Assembly: GCA_020726505.1 (NCBI GenBank)
Contig: JAHLEZ010000008.1
Coordinates: forward strand, 1,550,001-1,614,000
Direction: 5' to 3'
Length of the DNA: 64,000 bases
Origin: Leptodontidium sp. MPI-SDFR-AT-0119
Taxonomy: Eukaryota > Ascomycota > Leotiomycetes > Helotiales > Leptodontidiaceae
Shown here: positions 34,904 to 44,330 of the stretch, piece by piece
How positions within the stretch are numbered: the stretch's first letter is position 1
Layout of the letters: each line of letters opens with the position of its first letter
Made by a program: the position numbers and the translations under genes
Notes under the pieces: generated by a model
What the model was told of the DNA's origin: nothing
The model's database searches: none
Seen by the model: only the letters and a program-made list of their open reading frames with translations

Positions 34904-36928
34904 TCAAGCTGGTCGTGGTGGAGGATATGCAATACTGGGAGGTGGAGGCCGGTAGACTGGTGTACTAGTAGCGGGAACTCCAAAACCATTGCCGGTGAAT
35001 TGTCTTTTTGGTTGCCGTGCTATCGGCTCATCATCTTCATCACCACTCGATGTAAGGTCGATGACAGCTGAAATTGTTCGTTTCCCGCTTGTCGAACCCA
35101 TCGAGTCTCTGGCGGGAACAGACGAGCTCGACTGTTCTCGAGACTGGTGGGATGAGCTTCCGTTCGTCGGCAAGGTAGGTGCTACACGAGGGGTTCCCAT
35201 TCGCACACTATCGCCAGACTTCGTAATCTCAACGAGATCGTCATCGGAGTCACTAGCAACACCATTGCTGGGTCGAGCAGACCTAGCATTCTCCTTCTTC
35301 TCATTCAAATCCCACTTTCCATCTGGCTGAATAATGACTTGATCAATTGACCTCGACGTATTCTTCAGAATGTTCTTAACGTACCTTCGAGATGTTAATG
35401 GCCTGGAGGTGGAAGAGGGGCATGCATTGACTTACTCATCGACCGCCAGACTGTCAAAAGGTGCCGAATTGTTGCAGAGGGGGCAAAGCCAAGTAGGGCC
35501 CTGCTCCTGGAGTTGTAAGTAGGATGTGGCATCAAAGCATTGATTATGGCGGCAGGCTATCGACCGACATGGTAGATCGATTCTCAGAGTGGAGAGCGGG
35601 CATTTTAATGACAGGACCGAAGCAGTGGCCACAATATCAGCGTCTCGGGCCTTGCTCCGCACTAAAGTCTAGTCAGCACAGTGAAATGTCGGAGATAAGG
35701 GGAGACGTACTGTCTTCGAGGACTGCGGCTTCCGAAATTCTCTTGCCAGTCTCCAACTTCTTCACTAGATCCGTCACAGGTACAGCCTTGACGACGTAGA
35801 CGATCAGGTAGAACTTCTGTAGAGAGTATCAGCATTGAGATGACTTGAAATGGCGCACAGGATAAATAGAAACTGGGGTAGATAAGGCAAGGAGATTAGG
35901 AGTGAGGCAGCTGACTTGAAAAGGGCCACGACCGACCTTGTTAGTCAGAGCATAAGTCATCTCGACAGAGTTGCTGTATGTTGGGGGGTTGAAGCGAAGA
36001 TCCTTGGTGATATCAACAGGTCTCGTCGAGCCTGGCTTGTTTTTCAGTCCACGTAGATTAGCCTTGACCTCCCCTCCATTAACTTTGATCTCAGACTGAT
36101 GGGGGAAAGCAATGTCTTGTCGGCCATTTACATCGCCAGCACAGAAGACCATCACTCGCAGAGTCTCATCACCAGTTACTTTAGAGAGAATGGGGTAGTC
36201 GGCAGGTCGGAGAATGATTTTGACGGTATGTCGGTGTTGGGTCATTACTTGGAGAAGTTAGCAATGACGAAGGTGCTCTGATGTCGAAATTATTACCTTC
36301 GCATGGCGAGGGGTTTCCAATCTGCTCTTTAATTTCGAAGTATGGACTGGGCTTGAACTCGATTCCTGATAAGACTGTTAGAACCTAGGCAGAGTAGAGC
36401 AGTGGGACATAATACACGTACTCGGGTGACCGATTGGTCGGAAACCATTCGCACCTCCACCCATATTGTATGCGGCGCCGTTGAGGCTTGGAGTATTCAG
36501 GTAGGAGTTTGGGGGAGCAGGAGTGCCGGCGACGGAGGACGACGCGCTGGCCATGCCACTTTGTGGCTGTATGTTGTGCGGGTGGTCTATCATTGACTTC
36601 AACCGCTGGAATCCTGGAGCGTTGTTCGTCTGGGCGTAGAGCTGGAGTCCTACAGAGTCCCAAGTCAGTCTGGAGGTGTCATGGTGGAGAGGCATCTGGG
36701 GTGGCATATCGAGGGGTAGGTAAGTAGTTAGCCTCTTGGGGCGAGGCTGTGGGAAAGAACGTTGAACCTACTGTCAATAATGCGGTTTTGAAGATCAGCT
36801 TTCACGCCGAGTTTGCTGAGGCCTTCTCCGGCGCAGATGTTTTGCAGAAGTCTGTTGAGGTAACCGCCGTGTCTTAGTTGTCGAACGAGGGGTTCAGGGT
36901 CGAGGTAGCCACCCCCCATTGAGGCCAT
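34904..36928 (-). CDS. pli1: PIAS/Siz-type SUMO E3 ligase (Pli1-like)
   Basis: SP-RING ligase that promotes SUMO transfer from Ubc9 to nuclear substrates. Exons on the minus strand: 36772-36928, 36422-36649, 36297-36365, 35937-36247, 35711-35816, 35436-35661, 34904-35384; 525 residues. The N-terminal SAP domain reads LNRLLQNICAGEGLSKLGVKADLQNRIID across intron 1. A PINIT domain follows (FKPSPYFEIKEQIG, VEMTYALTNKKFYLIVYVV). The SP-RING has LKCPLSTLRIDLPCRSIACRH, CFDA and WLCPLCN, with zinc-binding Cys/His kept. The tail holds IDLTSSGDEDDE, a hydrophobic core followed by Ser and acids as in SUMO-interacting motifs, and a Pro-rich end. Exon 6 starts at the AG ending at 35662, which keeps phase (A-TG). 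Confidence 0.93.
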
Positions 36929-37437
36929 TCTTGTGTTAGTTGGAGTTGAAGTTGCAGGAAGTGCGCCAAGGCAGAGAAGGCATGGATGGATGTAATGTGT
37001 GTGGTGTTGTTGGAGAGTGGAGGAGTTGTAGTTGAAATACAGGAGGTAGGGTATAAGCCTCTAGATCTTTGTTTGGCCTTCTCTTTTGGAGTTTCTATCA
37101 CGGTTTGGTGACTGTCGACGCCTTTATGTGAGTGACGGCTTCACGGTAGAAGTGAATGAACGCACCTACAGTAGAACCTGCGGCTGCGGCTGCGCTCTCT
37201 CGCCTCGCCTCGTCTCGTCTCGTCTCGCGCTTTTTGACCGAAGGAGGCGCTAAAATGCGGCCGCACTGGGCTGAAAAAGGGAATTGGAAAGCTCAGGCGC
37301 ATCTGATCTCAAGGTGAAGCAAAGCGTTGAAGGTGAAGGAACAACCTCAATCAATCAATTCGCATTTCGGTCTTCCGCATCAACCACTCCTCTACTCACC
37401 ACCAATCCTACCAAAGTCACCAATTCTCTCCGATAAA
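36929..37437. promoter_or_regulatory. Divergent SUMO ligase / DUF2423 promoter region
   Basis: 509 bp between start codons. Contains a CGTCT/CGCCT pentamer series at 37199-37230 and a C/A-rich leader at 37370-37430 before the DUF2423 start. Confidence 0.45.
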
Positions 37438-37924
37438 ATGGCCAAAGGCGCGAGAGCATCCACGAAGAAGGCGAACAATGTTAAGTTGAAGAGCAAAGTC
37501 TTTGGGCCAGTGGAAACCGATCGCACAGCCAGACTCTCTGCGAAACTCCTGGCATTGGCTGCGCAACCAAAGCCCAAGCCAGCAGAGAAGGATGTAGAGA
37601 TGGAGGCAGAGGATGGTAGGATATCCTCTAAGGAAATTGTTGTCCTGCGACTAACATACCACAGTTGCGACGGAAGAGACAGTGGCTCCAGTTGCAGAGC
37701 CCAAGGAGTCAGAAGGTACGCTTCTCTTTAATATAGTTCCTAATCATTGTTACAAATCTAATCCTTCAGTCGCAGCTATGGAAGTCGACGGAGGTTCTGC
37801 GAAGCCCAACTCGAAATCTGGAAAGGGAGAGATTAAGAGACGAGCGAGCAAGAGGAGGAGCGGAATCGTCTTCCCGAAATACAACGAGCGGAGTAAAGTG
37901 AAGAAGTCGAAGGGGAAGAAATAG
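37438..37924 (+). CDS. DUF2423 small basic nucleolar-type protein
   Basis: Three exons, 37438-37615, 37665-37715 and 37770-37924, give 127 residues. The N-terminus MAKGARASTKKANNVKLK, then VFGPVETDRTARLSAKLLALA, is the DUF2423 domain found in yeast YBL028C and relatives, proteins linked to the nucleolus and pre-ribosomes. The middle is acidic with Pro and Val. The C-terminus is strongly basic (KRRASKRRSGIVFPKYNER, then SKVKKSKGKK) and likely carries nuclear or nucleolar targeting. Exon phases agree (1-2 at each junction). Function is not established by sequence beyond the family. Confidence 0.88.
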
Positions 37925-38476
37925 ATGATGGAGATTTGGAAAAGAGAGGTTTTTCATTCGACGGCGTTATTGAGATCTTGGTGGGGGAGTTTTGGTGTCA
38001 TTTGAGACCTCATGAAGAATACATTTGCAGGCGCATCAAAGACTTTCTTGCAAAATTTAAATTTCTGGCTTCCAGGTACAACAATCACATGAAAAGTTGC
38101 ACCTCGACATTAGGTGTGTTTTCCTATTGATTTTCACACCTGGATACTTCGATTTCCCACTGTCAAGCTCGACTCAACCCAACCTTGAGGACTCGATCGA
38201 TTCCCCTCTCATCCCGTCAAGTCCGAGTCTGCACATCTTGGCGGCTACTTTTTATTGTGGGTCCTATCGATAAGGATGTCTTATCGCAACCCCTTGCTCA
38301 CTGAAGCTTTAAATCGCGTCCAATGACAGATTGCTGAAACCGCGTCTTCTAACTCCTTCAATCTAACATTCCGAGTAGAGCAATGGCCATATTTGAGTCC
38401 TACGAGACCTCGGATTTGTGCTTCCCGACATCTCTGACTTGCTAACCTGCTAGATGAGCTGGACTCCTCCGGCAAG
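37925..38476. other. DUF2423 3' flank and GPI7 promoter
   Basis: 552 bp. The only marked element is the inverted CGATAAG pair at 38268-38286, described separately. Confidence 0.4.
38268..38286. promoter_or_regulatory. Inverted GATA pair upstream of GPI7/LAS21
   Basis: CGATAAG, five bases, CTTATCG: two GATAAG cores in perfect inverted order, 190 bp before the start codon at 38477. GATAAG is the core site of fungal GATA factors such as AreA and SreA. Occupancy is inferred. Confidence 0.35.
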
Positions 38477-41469
38477 ATGACCTCCCGGACTTCAACTCTG
38501 TCTCTGCTTGCTGCAAATATCATCATCCCAATCGCCATATTAATCTTTGCCAGCGGATTCTTTCCTTATAAGCCATTTCTCCCTGGATTGGCACAATATG
38601 AAGCTTTGGAGTATGGGCCGCCCCCCGAAGCTCCCTTCAACAAGGTCGTATTCATGGTAGTGGATGCCTTGCGAAGGTACATTCTCCTCAATGACGGAGA
38701 GGAGGTTCACAACTGATCAATGCAGTGATTTTGTTTATTCGAACAATTCGGGCTTTCTCTTTACTCAAAGGTATGTCGAAACCCCTCAAAAGACATTGGA
38801 CTTGGCTTACCCTTCCGCAGCCTGATTTCAAATGGAGACGCCATCCCCTTCACTGCCCATGCCACCTCTCCAACCATCACTATGCCGAGGATCAAGGCAA
38901 TCACTACAGGATCCACCCCATCATTCCTCGACCTGATTCTCAATTTTGCAGAGTCTGATACATCCTCCACACTTGCGACACAAGATACATGGCTTGCACA
39001 GATGAAGGCAAAGGGAACGGGCAAAATGATCATGTACGGGGACGATACTTGGCTGAAGTTATTCCCAGATACCTTTGATCGTGCGGATGGAACTTCCAGC
39101 TTTTTTGTTTCGGTCAGTCAAGATCTTGTAGTTGTACGTAAAAGTGTAGCTGAATACATTTTGAACCAGGATTTTACAGAAGTGGACAATAATGTTACGA
39201 GACATGTCCCTGAAGAGTTGCGAAATGATGACTGGAATACTATGGTTTTGCATTATCTTGGACTTGACCATATTGGCCATAAAACTGGACCAAGAGGGTA
39301 CAAAACTCTCCGTAAACCACTGTCTCATAATCACTAACAGATGACAGTCCAAACATGATTCCAAAACAGCATGAGATGGACGGAATAGTCAAATCAATCT
39401 ATGAAGCCATGACGAACAAGGAACATCTACAGTCAACTCTTCTCGTCCTCTGTGGTGATCACGGAATGAACGATGCTGGAAACCATGGTGGATCAGCTCC
39501 GGGAGAGACTTCGCCAGCCCTTGTTTTCGTCTCTCCGAAATTAAGAAGTATCAACTCGGGTCATAGAGCGCCGGCTCCTTTTGAAGAGGACTTCCAATAC
39601 TATTCAACAGTCGAGCAATCAGATATAGCCCCAACTTTAGGATCGTTACTCGGATTTCCAGCACCTAGAAATAATCTTGGAGCTATGATTCCTGACTTCC
39701 TACCTTTCTGGCCCAAGAGTTGGTTTTACCTTTCCATATTTCTGAATTCTTGCTGATGAGAACAGAGAGTGATCAGGTTCAAATTCTTTTGAGAAATGCA
39801 AGACAGATTCTAGGGGTTGTCACAGCTGCATTCCCATCGTTCGAAGCTGCTACTCCTGCAACAGACTGCAGAGACCTGTCTAGCAATATTGATCAACTGT
39901 CATGCCAGTGGAAGATCGTAACCGAAAGTCAACCAAAACTCGAGGACGACGACTTAGCTATTGACAAGTGGCTACAGATTACTACCAAGGTCAGTCAGCG
40001 CATCGGTGGAGAATTTATCTAACAATCAACAGTGGTTACAAGAGGCACGAGATATCATGAGCAGCACCGCCAGTAATTATGATGTTCGAAAACTCGCAAC
40101 TGGACAAGTTGTTTCTACACTAGCCCTCCTCCTAGGAGTCGCTGCAGCTTTCCCAACTCTAGCCAGTTCATTCAAGGAATCGACTCCGATCCTATTGATA
40201 TCTTTGTTATATGGTATCATGATGTTTGCCAGCAGCTATGTGGAAGAAGAGCAGCACTTCTGGTACTGGGCTACCTCGGCATGGCTTGTCCTCCTTTGGA
40301 TCAAATGGTATGTTTCCCAAAGTGGAGTCTCATATTAGGGCTGACAATGCCACAGCACACGTAAACAGACTCGGAATAATATCCTTCTGGCAGCAAGCTC
40401 GATTTTGATTCTCATCGTCGCAAGACTAGCAAGACGATGGAACCAAACTGGGCAGAAATGGGCCGGCGAGCCCGACATCGCTCGAACGTTCTTCTCCGAG
40501 CATCGACTAACTTTATGGACTTTGGTTGGATTTACATATCTCTGGAATCTCCAATTCCTCGCAGCTCGAGCGTTCCATCGCTTTCCACAGATGGCAGCAG
40601 CAGGAATCTCAACTGCTCTTGTCACTGCAGCCCTAACTTTCAAGCTAGCCTTCACTCATGAGGATTCCCCAGAACTGATGGCTGGGATCGCCAAGTACAT
40701 GGCGGATAGTGAAGCTGGTGCTGGAGCATCCTTGATTGGAAGAGCTAGACTCGCATTAGTTGCGATTGGAATTGCAATGGTCTACACCATTGGATCAGGG
40801 TTCGGGAACGAGAAACGTCCAAATCGTAAGCCTCCACCCACAAACCGATACAAAAACTCCCTAACCATCCCACAAGCAACTATGCGCACAGTTCACGACC
40901 TCCTAACACTATTTCTCATAACGCAATCTCGCGCCACCAACATCCCACTCATCCTCCTCTTCGAGATCCAATTCTACCTGCTCAACGACCTAGATCTCAA
41001 CCTCATCGAGATAAGCACCACATCCCTCCTCCTGCAATACATGTCCTTCTTTGCCTTCGGCGGCTCAAACGCCATCTCCTCCGTCGATCTGTCAAGTGCC
41101 TACAACGGCGTGAGCGGGTACAACGTACTCGCCGTCGGGATCCTAACTTTCGCCAGTAACTGGACCGGTCCAATCTACTGGGCATCCGCTACAACTATCA
41201 TGCTACTCCGACTTCGCCAGACCAGAGTGGCTGGGAAAGAGAAAAATGTGAATCTGCTACACCAGCATCTGGCTCTGTTGAATGTGTTTGTTACTTCGAG
41301 TTTGGTGTTCGTGATGGCTGCTTGTACGATTCTGAGAACGCATCTGTTTATCTGGACGGTCTTCTCGCCGAAATATCTGTATAGTATGGCGTGGAGCTTA
41401 GGGCAGCATCTGGGTGTTAATGTTGGACTTGGAAGTTTGCTTTACTGGTTGGGCACGATGTACCAATAG
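38477..41469 (+). CDS. las21: GPI ethanolamine phosphate transferase 2 (GPI7/LAS21)
   Basis: ER membrane enzyme that adds ethanolamine phosphate to the second mannose of GPI anchors. Exons 38477-38676, 38726-38770, 38821-39112, 39170-39297, 39348-39718, 39766-39989, 40033-40307, 40356-40825, 40877-41469; 865 residues. An N-terminal signal anchor (LLAANIIIPIAILIFASGFF) precedes the alkaline-phosphatase-like catalytic domain with metal ligands in FMVVDALRSDF, TAHATSPTITMPR (the TxPR nucleophile region), SDFTEVDNNVTRH, LGLDHIGHKTGP and CGDHGMNDAGNHGG. About ten hydrophobic helices fill the second half. The 51-nt intron 40826-40876 lies in an open frame but splicing restores the conserved NP-TMRTVHDLL join. 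It is tail-to-tail with RMP1, 103 bp between stops. Confidence 0.94.
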
Positions 41470-41572
41470 ATATAGAGATGAACCAGAGGCATTGTCAGAT
41501 AAAGAGGGTTGGATTTGTATAGTATAGTACAGTACAGGGTCAGACAGAAAATAAAAGGGAAGGGGTATACGC

Positions 41573-42565
41573 TCAAATCAAACCAGCAAATAGATCGTCA
41601 AACGCATCGCCCTTCTTCCGTTTCTTCTTCGGTCTTTTGGCTGGCGCTGGTACTGTTTCAGCTCCGGCGTCACTTTCTTCCTCTTCTGCCCTCTCCCTCC
41701 TTTTCTTCTTCTTGATTTTCTTGATTTTCTTGACCACTAACCCACCATCCTCTCCCTCAATCCCAACAATTTCCTCTCTGCCGACTACCTCCCCGAGATC
41801 AGTCTCACGTGCATCGACCATCGGCTCTGCGGCCAAAACCTCTCTTGCATCGCCCTTGCCTTCTTCATCTCCACTTTCATTTCCACTCTCCTTCTCCTTC
41901 CCATTCCCAAGGACCCTCAAAACAGACCGCACCCTCGCCAGCGTCGCCATCAGCATAAGTCCCAAAGCCGCATACTGATTATCAGCCACTAGATTCGAGA
42001 ATGCCCTACCACCAACATATCAGTCTCAATTCCACCAAAATCCCTCATCTCTTTCATAGTATAACTCATGACCAATAGTTCCACTCAAATAAAAATTCAC
42101 CGAAATGCAAGACTAATAGAGAAAATAAGAAGGAAGAAAGAAAAGGACTCACAGAAAACATTTCGGCAAAACCCACACCTCCATGAACTCCACGTGCTCC
42201 TCAACCGTCTCCCTCGCGGCTCTGAGATACTTCGACTCTCCTTCCCCTGCCCAATCTCCATCTTCCCCCTTCTTCCTCTTCCCGTCGGCCTTCCCAGCAT
42301 TCACATTCCCACTCAAACCCCCAGCCGTCGCCGTCGTAGTCGTCGAAGCCGACGAAGAAAACTTCACACACCTCTCCAACACCTCAACCTCCGCCACCAA
42401 TTTCCCAACTTGCCTCCGCAAGATAGAGAAAGCTTTCCACCATTTAGCGAGACGATGCTGGTTCTTGTTGCGGTGGTGTGTTAGGTGCAGGAGGTGCGTT
42501 ATGGATGTTAGTTCTGTGAGTGGTGTAGTGGTGCTTGATGAGTTGGGTGAGGGTGGGGTTGTCAT
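41573..42565 (-). CDS. rmp1: RNase MRP subunit RMP1
   Basis: Protein subunit specific to RNase MRP, the ribonucleoprotein that cuts pre-rRNA at site A3. Two exons on the minus strand, 42153-42565 and 41573-42005; 281 residues. The signature LLHLTHHRNKNQHRLAKWW (continuing KAFSILRRQVGKL) lies at about residues 26-58. The second conserved block, LAFSNLVADNQYAALG and LMLMATLARV, is completed only by splicing CT-G. The C-terminus is Lys/Glu-rich with KKIKKIKKKKRRE and KRPKKKRKK, then GDAFDDLFAGLI, a short hydrophobic end common in nucleolar proteins of this type. Between the blocks is a low-complexity Ser/Thr-rich insert. Named from the HHRNKNQHR pattern. Confidence 0.83.
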
Positions 42566-43114
42566 CTTTGCCGGTTTTGAGGTGGTGATTATTTTGGCCC
42601 CCCCCTTTGGATAACTGTTGCGATTAAGGCGAGCTGTGATTTGGTAAGTTGTGACTCGGGTGGTTTTGTGAGTGTGAGAGAAGTCGTACTTCTTGATTTT
42701 TAGCTTTTGCTAGCGTCGGGACGAAGCGAGCTTGTCGAATTCGCGCCAATAATTCATGGCCTAATTCATTTGTTTGGTTCAACTTTCGATGATTGATTAT
42801 CCAGGTATTTAAAACTTGTCACATTTTCAAGAGCTAAAGGATGATTTAGGATCAAGAGTTACCTTATGATTTCAACCTTCTTTTATCTTTCGAGCTGGTC
42901 TTTCGTATTATGTTCAAGTCCTACAGTACAGTACAGTAGCACTGACAAAAGTTCGATCTGCGATAAGATAAGATCTCGAAGAGAAACGATGACGCTTACT
43001 CAAAGCCCAAGTAAACATTTTCCTTCGTGAACATCCCACCTTCAGACACCACATCTCTCTACAACGCCCTCCCCCTCTCCCACCCAGCGTCCTCCACGAC
43101 TCTAGACCAACATA
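42566..43114. promoter_or_regulatory. Divergent RMP1 / CAF16 promoter region
   Basis: 549 bp. Contains a CAGTA tandem (acagtacagtacagtag) at 42923-42939 and a C-rich leader just before the CAF16 start. No gene is seen. Confidence 0.45.
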
Positions 43115-43978
43115 ATGGCAACCAAATACATAGACCAAAGCGGTGCTCCCCAAATAGTCGTCAACAACCTCTCCTACACCTTCCCCGACCGCTCACTAGG
43201 TCTCCAGAACCTAACACTCTCCCTCCCACCCTCCTCCCGCACCCTCCTCATCGGCGCCAACGGCGCAGGGAAAACAACCCTCCTCCGCCTCCTCTCGGGC
43301 AAACGTCTCGCGCCATCAGGAACAATCTCCGTTGGCGGTCTCGACCCATTCAAAGACGGCCTCGAAGGCGTAACCTACCTTGGGCTGGAATGGGTATTGA
43401 ACCCCATCGTGCGGACAGACATTGGTGTGCGCGAACTTCTGAAGTCAGTCGGTGGCGATCACTATCCCGAGCGGAAAGACGAGTTGGTCGAAGTGTTGGA
43501 TATCGATCTCGATTGGCGGATGCACGCTGTTTCAGACGGAGAGCGCAGACGGGTACAGCTTGCTATGGGATTGATCCGTCCGTGGAGGATTCTGTTGTTG
43601 GATGAGATTACAGTTGATTTGGATCTGTTGAGCAGGAGTAACTTCCTTGCTTTTTTGAAGAAGGAGACGGAGACGAGGAAGTGCACTATTGTGTACGCGA
43701 CGCATATCCTGGATAATCTGGCGCAGTGGCCGACGCATTTGGTGCATATGAGTCTGGGGAAGGTCAAGGAGTGGGGTGGGATTGAGACGTTTCAGTTGGA
43801 TGGTAGGGGGACGGATACGGGCAATTCGAGGTTAGGAGAGTTGGTTTTGGGCTGGTTGAAGGATGATTTGAGGGAGAGAGGCCCAAGAAATTTGGGGAAG
43901 ACGAGCGAGGGCACGGCATATTTGAATGGAGGTGTTGGGGGGTATGGCTCGGAGAGTCTTGAGAAGAGGACTTTTTAG
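43115..43978 (+). CDS. caf16: CAF16-like ABC ATPase
   Basis: Soluble single-domain ABC ATPase; yeast Caf16 associates with the CCR4-NOT complex and Mediator. Single exon, 287 residues, one of the few intronless genes here. Walker A GANGAGKTT at 47-55, ABC signature region VSDGERRRVQLAMGLIRP (SDGER replaces the classic SGGQ, as in this family), Walker B ILLLDEITVDLD with catalytic Glu, and H-loop YATHILD. No membrane segments. The C-terminus is Gly-rich and ends SLEKRTF. Antisense frames over the 3' half are shadows. Confidence 0.92.
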   Translation: MATKYIDQSGAPQIVVNNLSYTFPDRSLGLQNLTLSLPPSSRTLLIGANGAGKTTLLRLLSGKRLAPSGTISVGGLDPFKDGLEGVTYLGLEWVLNPIVRTDIGVRELLKSVGGDHYPERKDELVEVLDIDLDWRMHAVSDGERRRVQLAMGLIRPWRILLLDEITVDLDLLSRSNFLAFLKKETETRKCTIVYATHILDNLAQWPTHLVHMSLGKVKEWGGIETFQLDGRGTDTGNSRLGELVLGWLKDDLRERGPRNLGKTSEGTAYLNGGVGGYGSESLEKRTF

Positions 43979-44055
43979 ATGGTGTGAGGGATGAGAGATG
44001 AGGTATGATGCGATGTGTTATGAGGAGAATTTCTTGGGTTTGCGGTTTGGTCCAC

Positions 44056-44170
44056 AGTACAGCATGAGGCCTCAACGGCTCTGGATTGGGTTTGCGTATA
44101 TCGGTCGGCGCAGCATTTAACATCGGGCCGGCGTTCAACAAGGTACTGGTATCTATTCAGAACCAGAAAG
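44056..44170. repeat. Tandem repeat, copy A (3' of ELP2)
   Basis: Diverged direct copy of 44225-44330. The best conserved block, GCAGCATTTAACA then GGGCCGGCGTTCAACAAG, differs at two positions. Possible hairpins: GAGgCC-TCAAC-GGCTC at 44066-44081 and CTGGT-N11-ACCAG at 44146-44166. Similarity weakly extends leftwards (AATTTCT, GTTTG near 44033-44050), so the full unit may be about 150 bp. This copy fills most of the 316-bp gap between the CAF16 and ELP2 stops. Confidence 0.8.
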
Positions 44171-44224
44171 GTGGAAGGAAAATTTCTCTGTTTGTTATGC
44201 TTTGAAGGGTGTACATTTCTCTAC

Positions 44225-44330
44225 GGTACAGCATGAGCACTTCAACTGCTCTGGAGATCATAGACTAGGGCAGCATTTAACACTGGGCCGGCGTTCAACA
44301 AGTCCTGGATTCTATTAAGGATCCAGAAGA
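44225..44330. repeat. Tandem repeat, copy B (overlaps the ELP2 stop)
   Basis: Second copy, offset 160-169 bp from copy A. Hairpins GAGCA-CTTCAAC-TGCTC at 44235-44251 and CTGGAT-N10-ATCCAG at 44305-44326. Bases 44295-44330 encode the last 11 residues and stop of ELP2 on the minus strand. Compared with copy A, arm changes in both hairpins are paired. Confidence 0.8.

Noticed and set aside
43764..44141. 125-codon minus-strand frame over the CAF16 3' end and repeat copy A
   Set aside because: Antisense to a conserved gene, Pro/Ser/Thr-rich with no domain.
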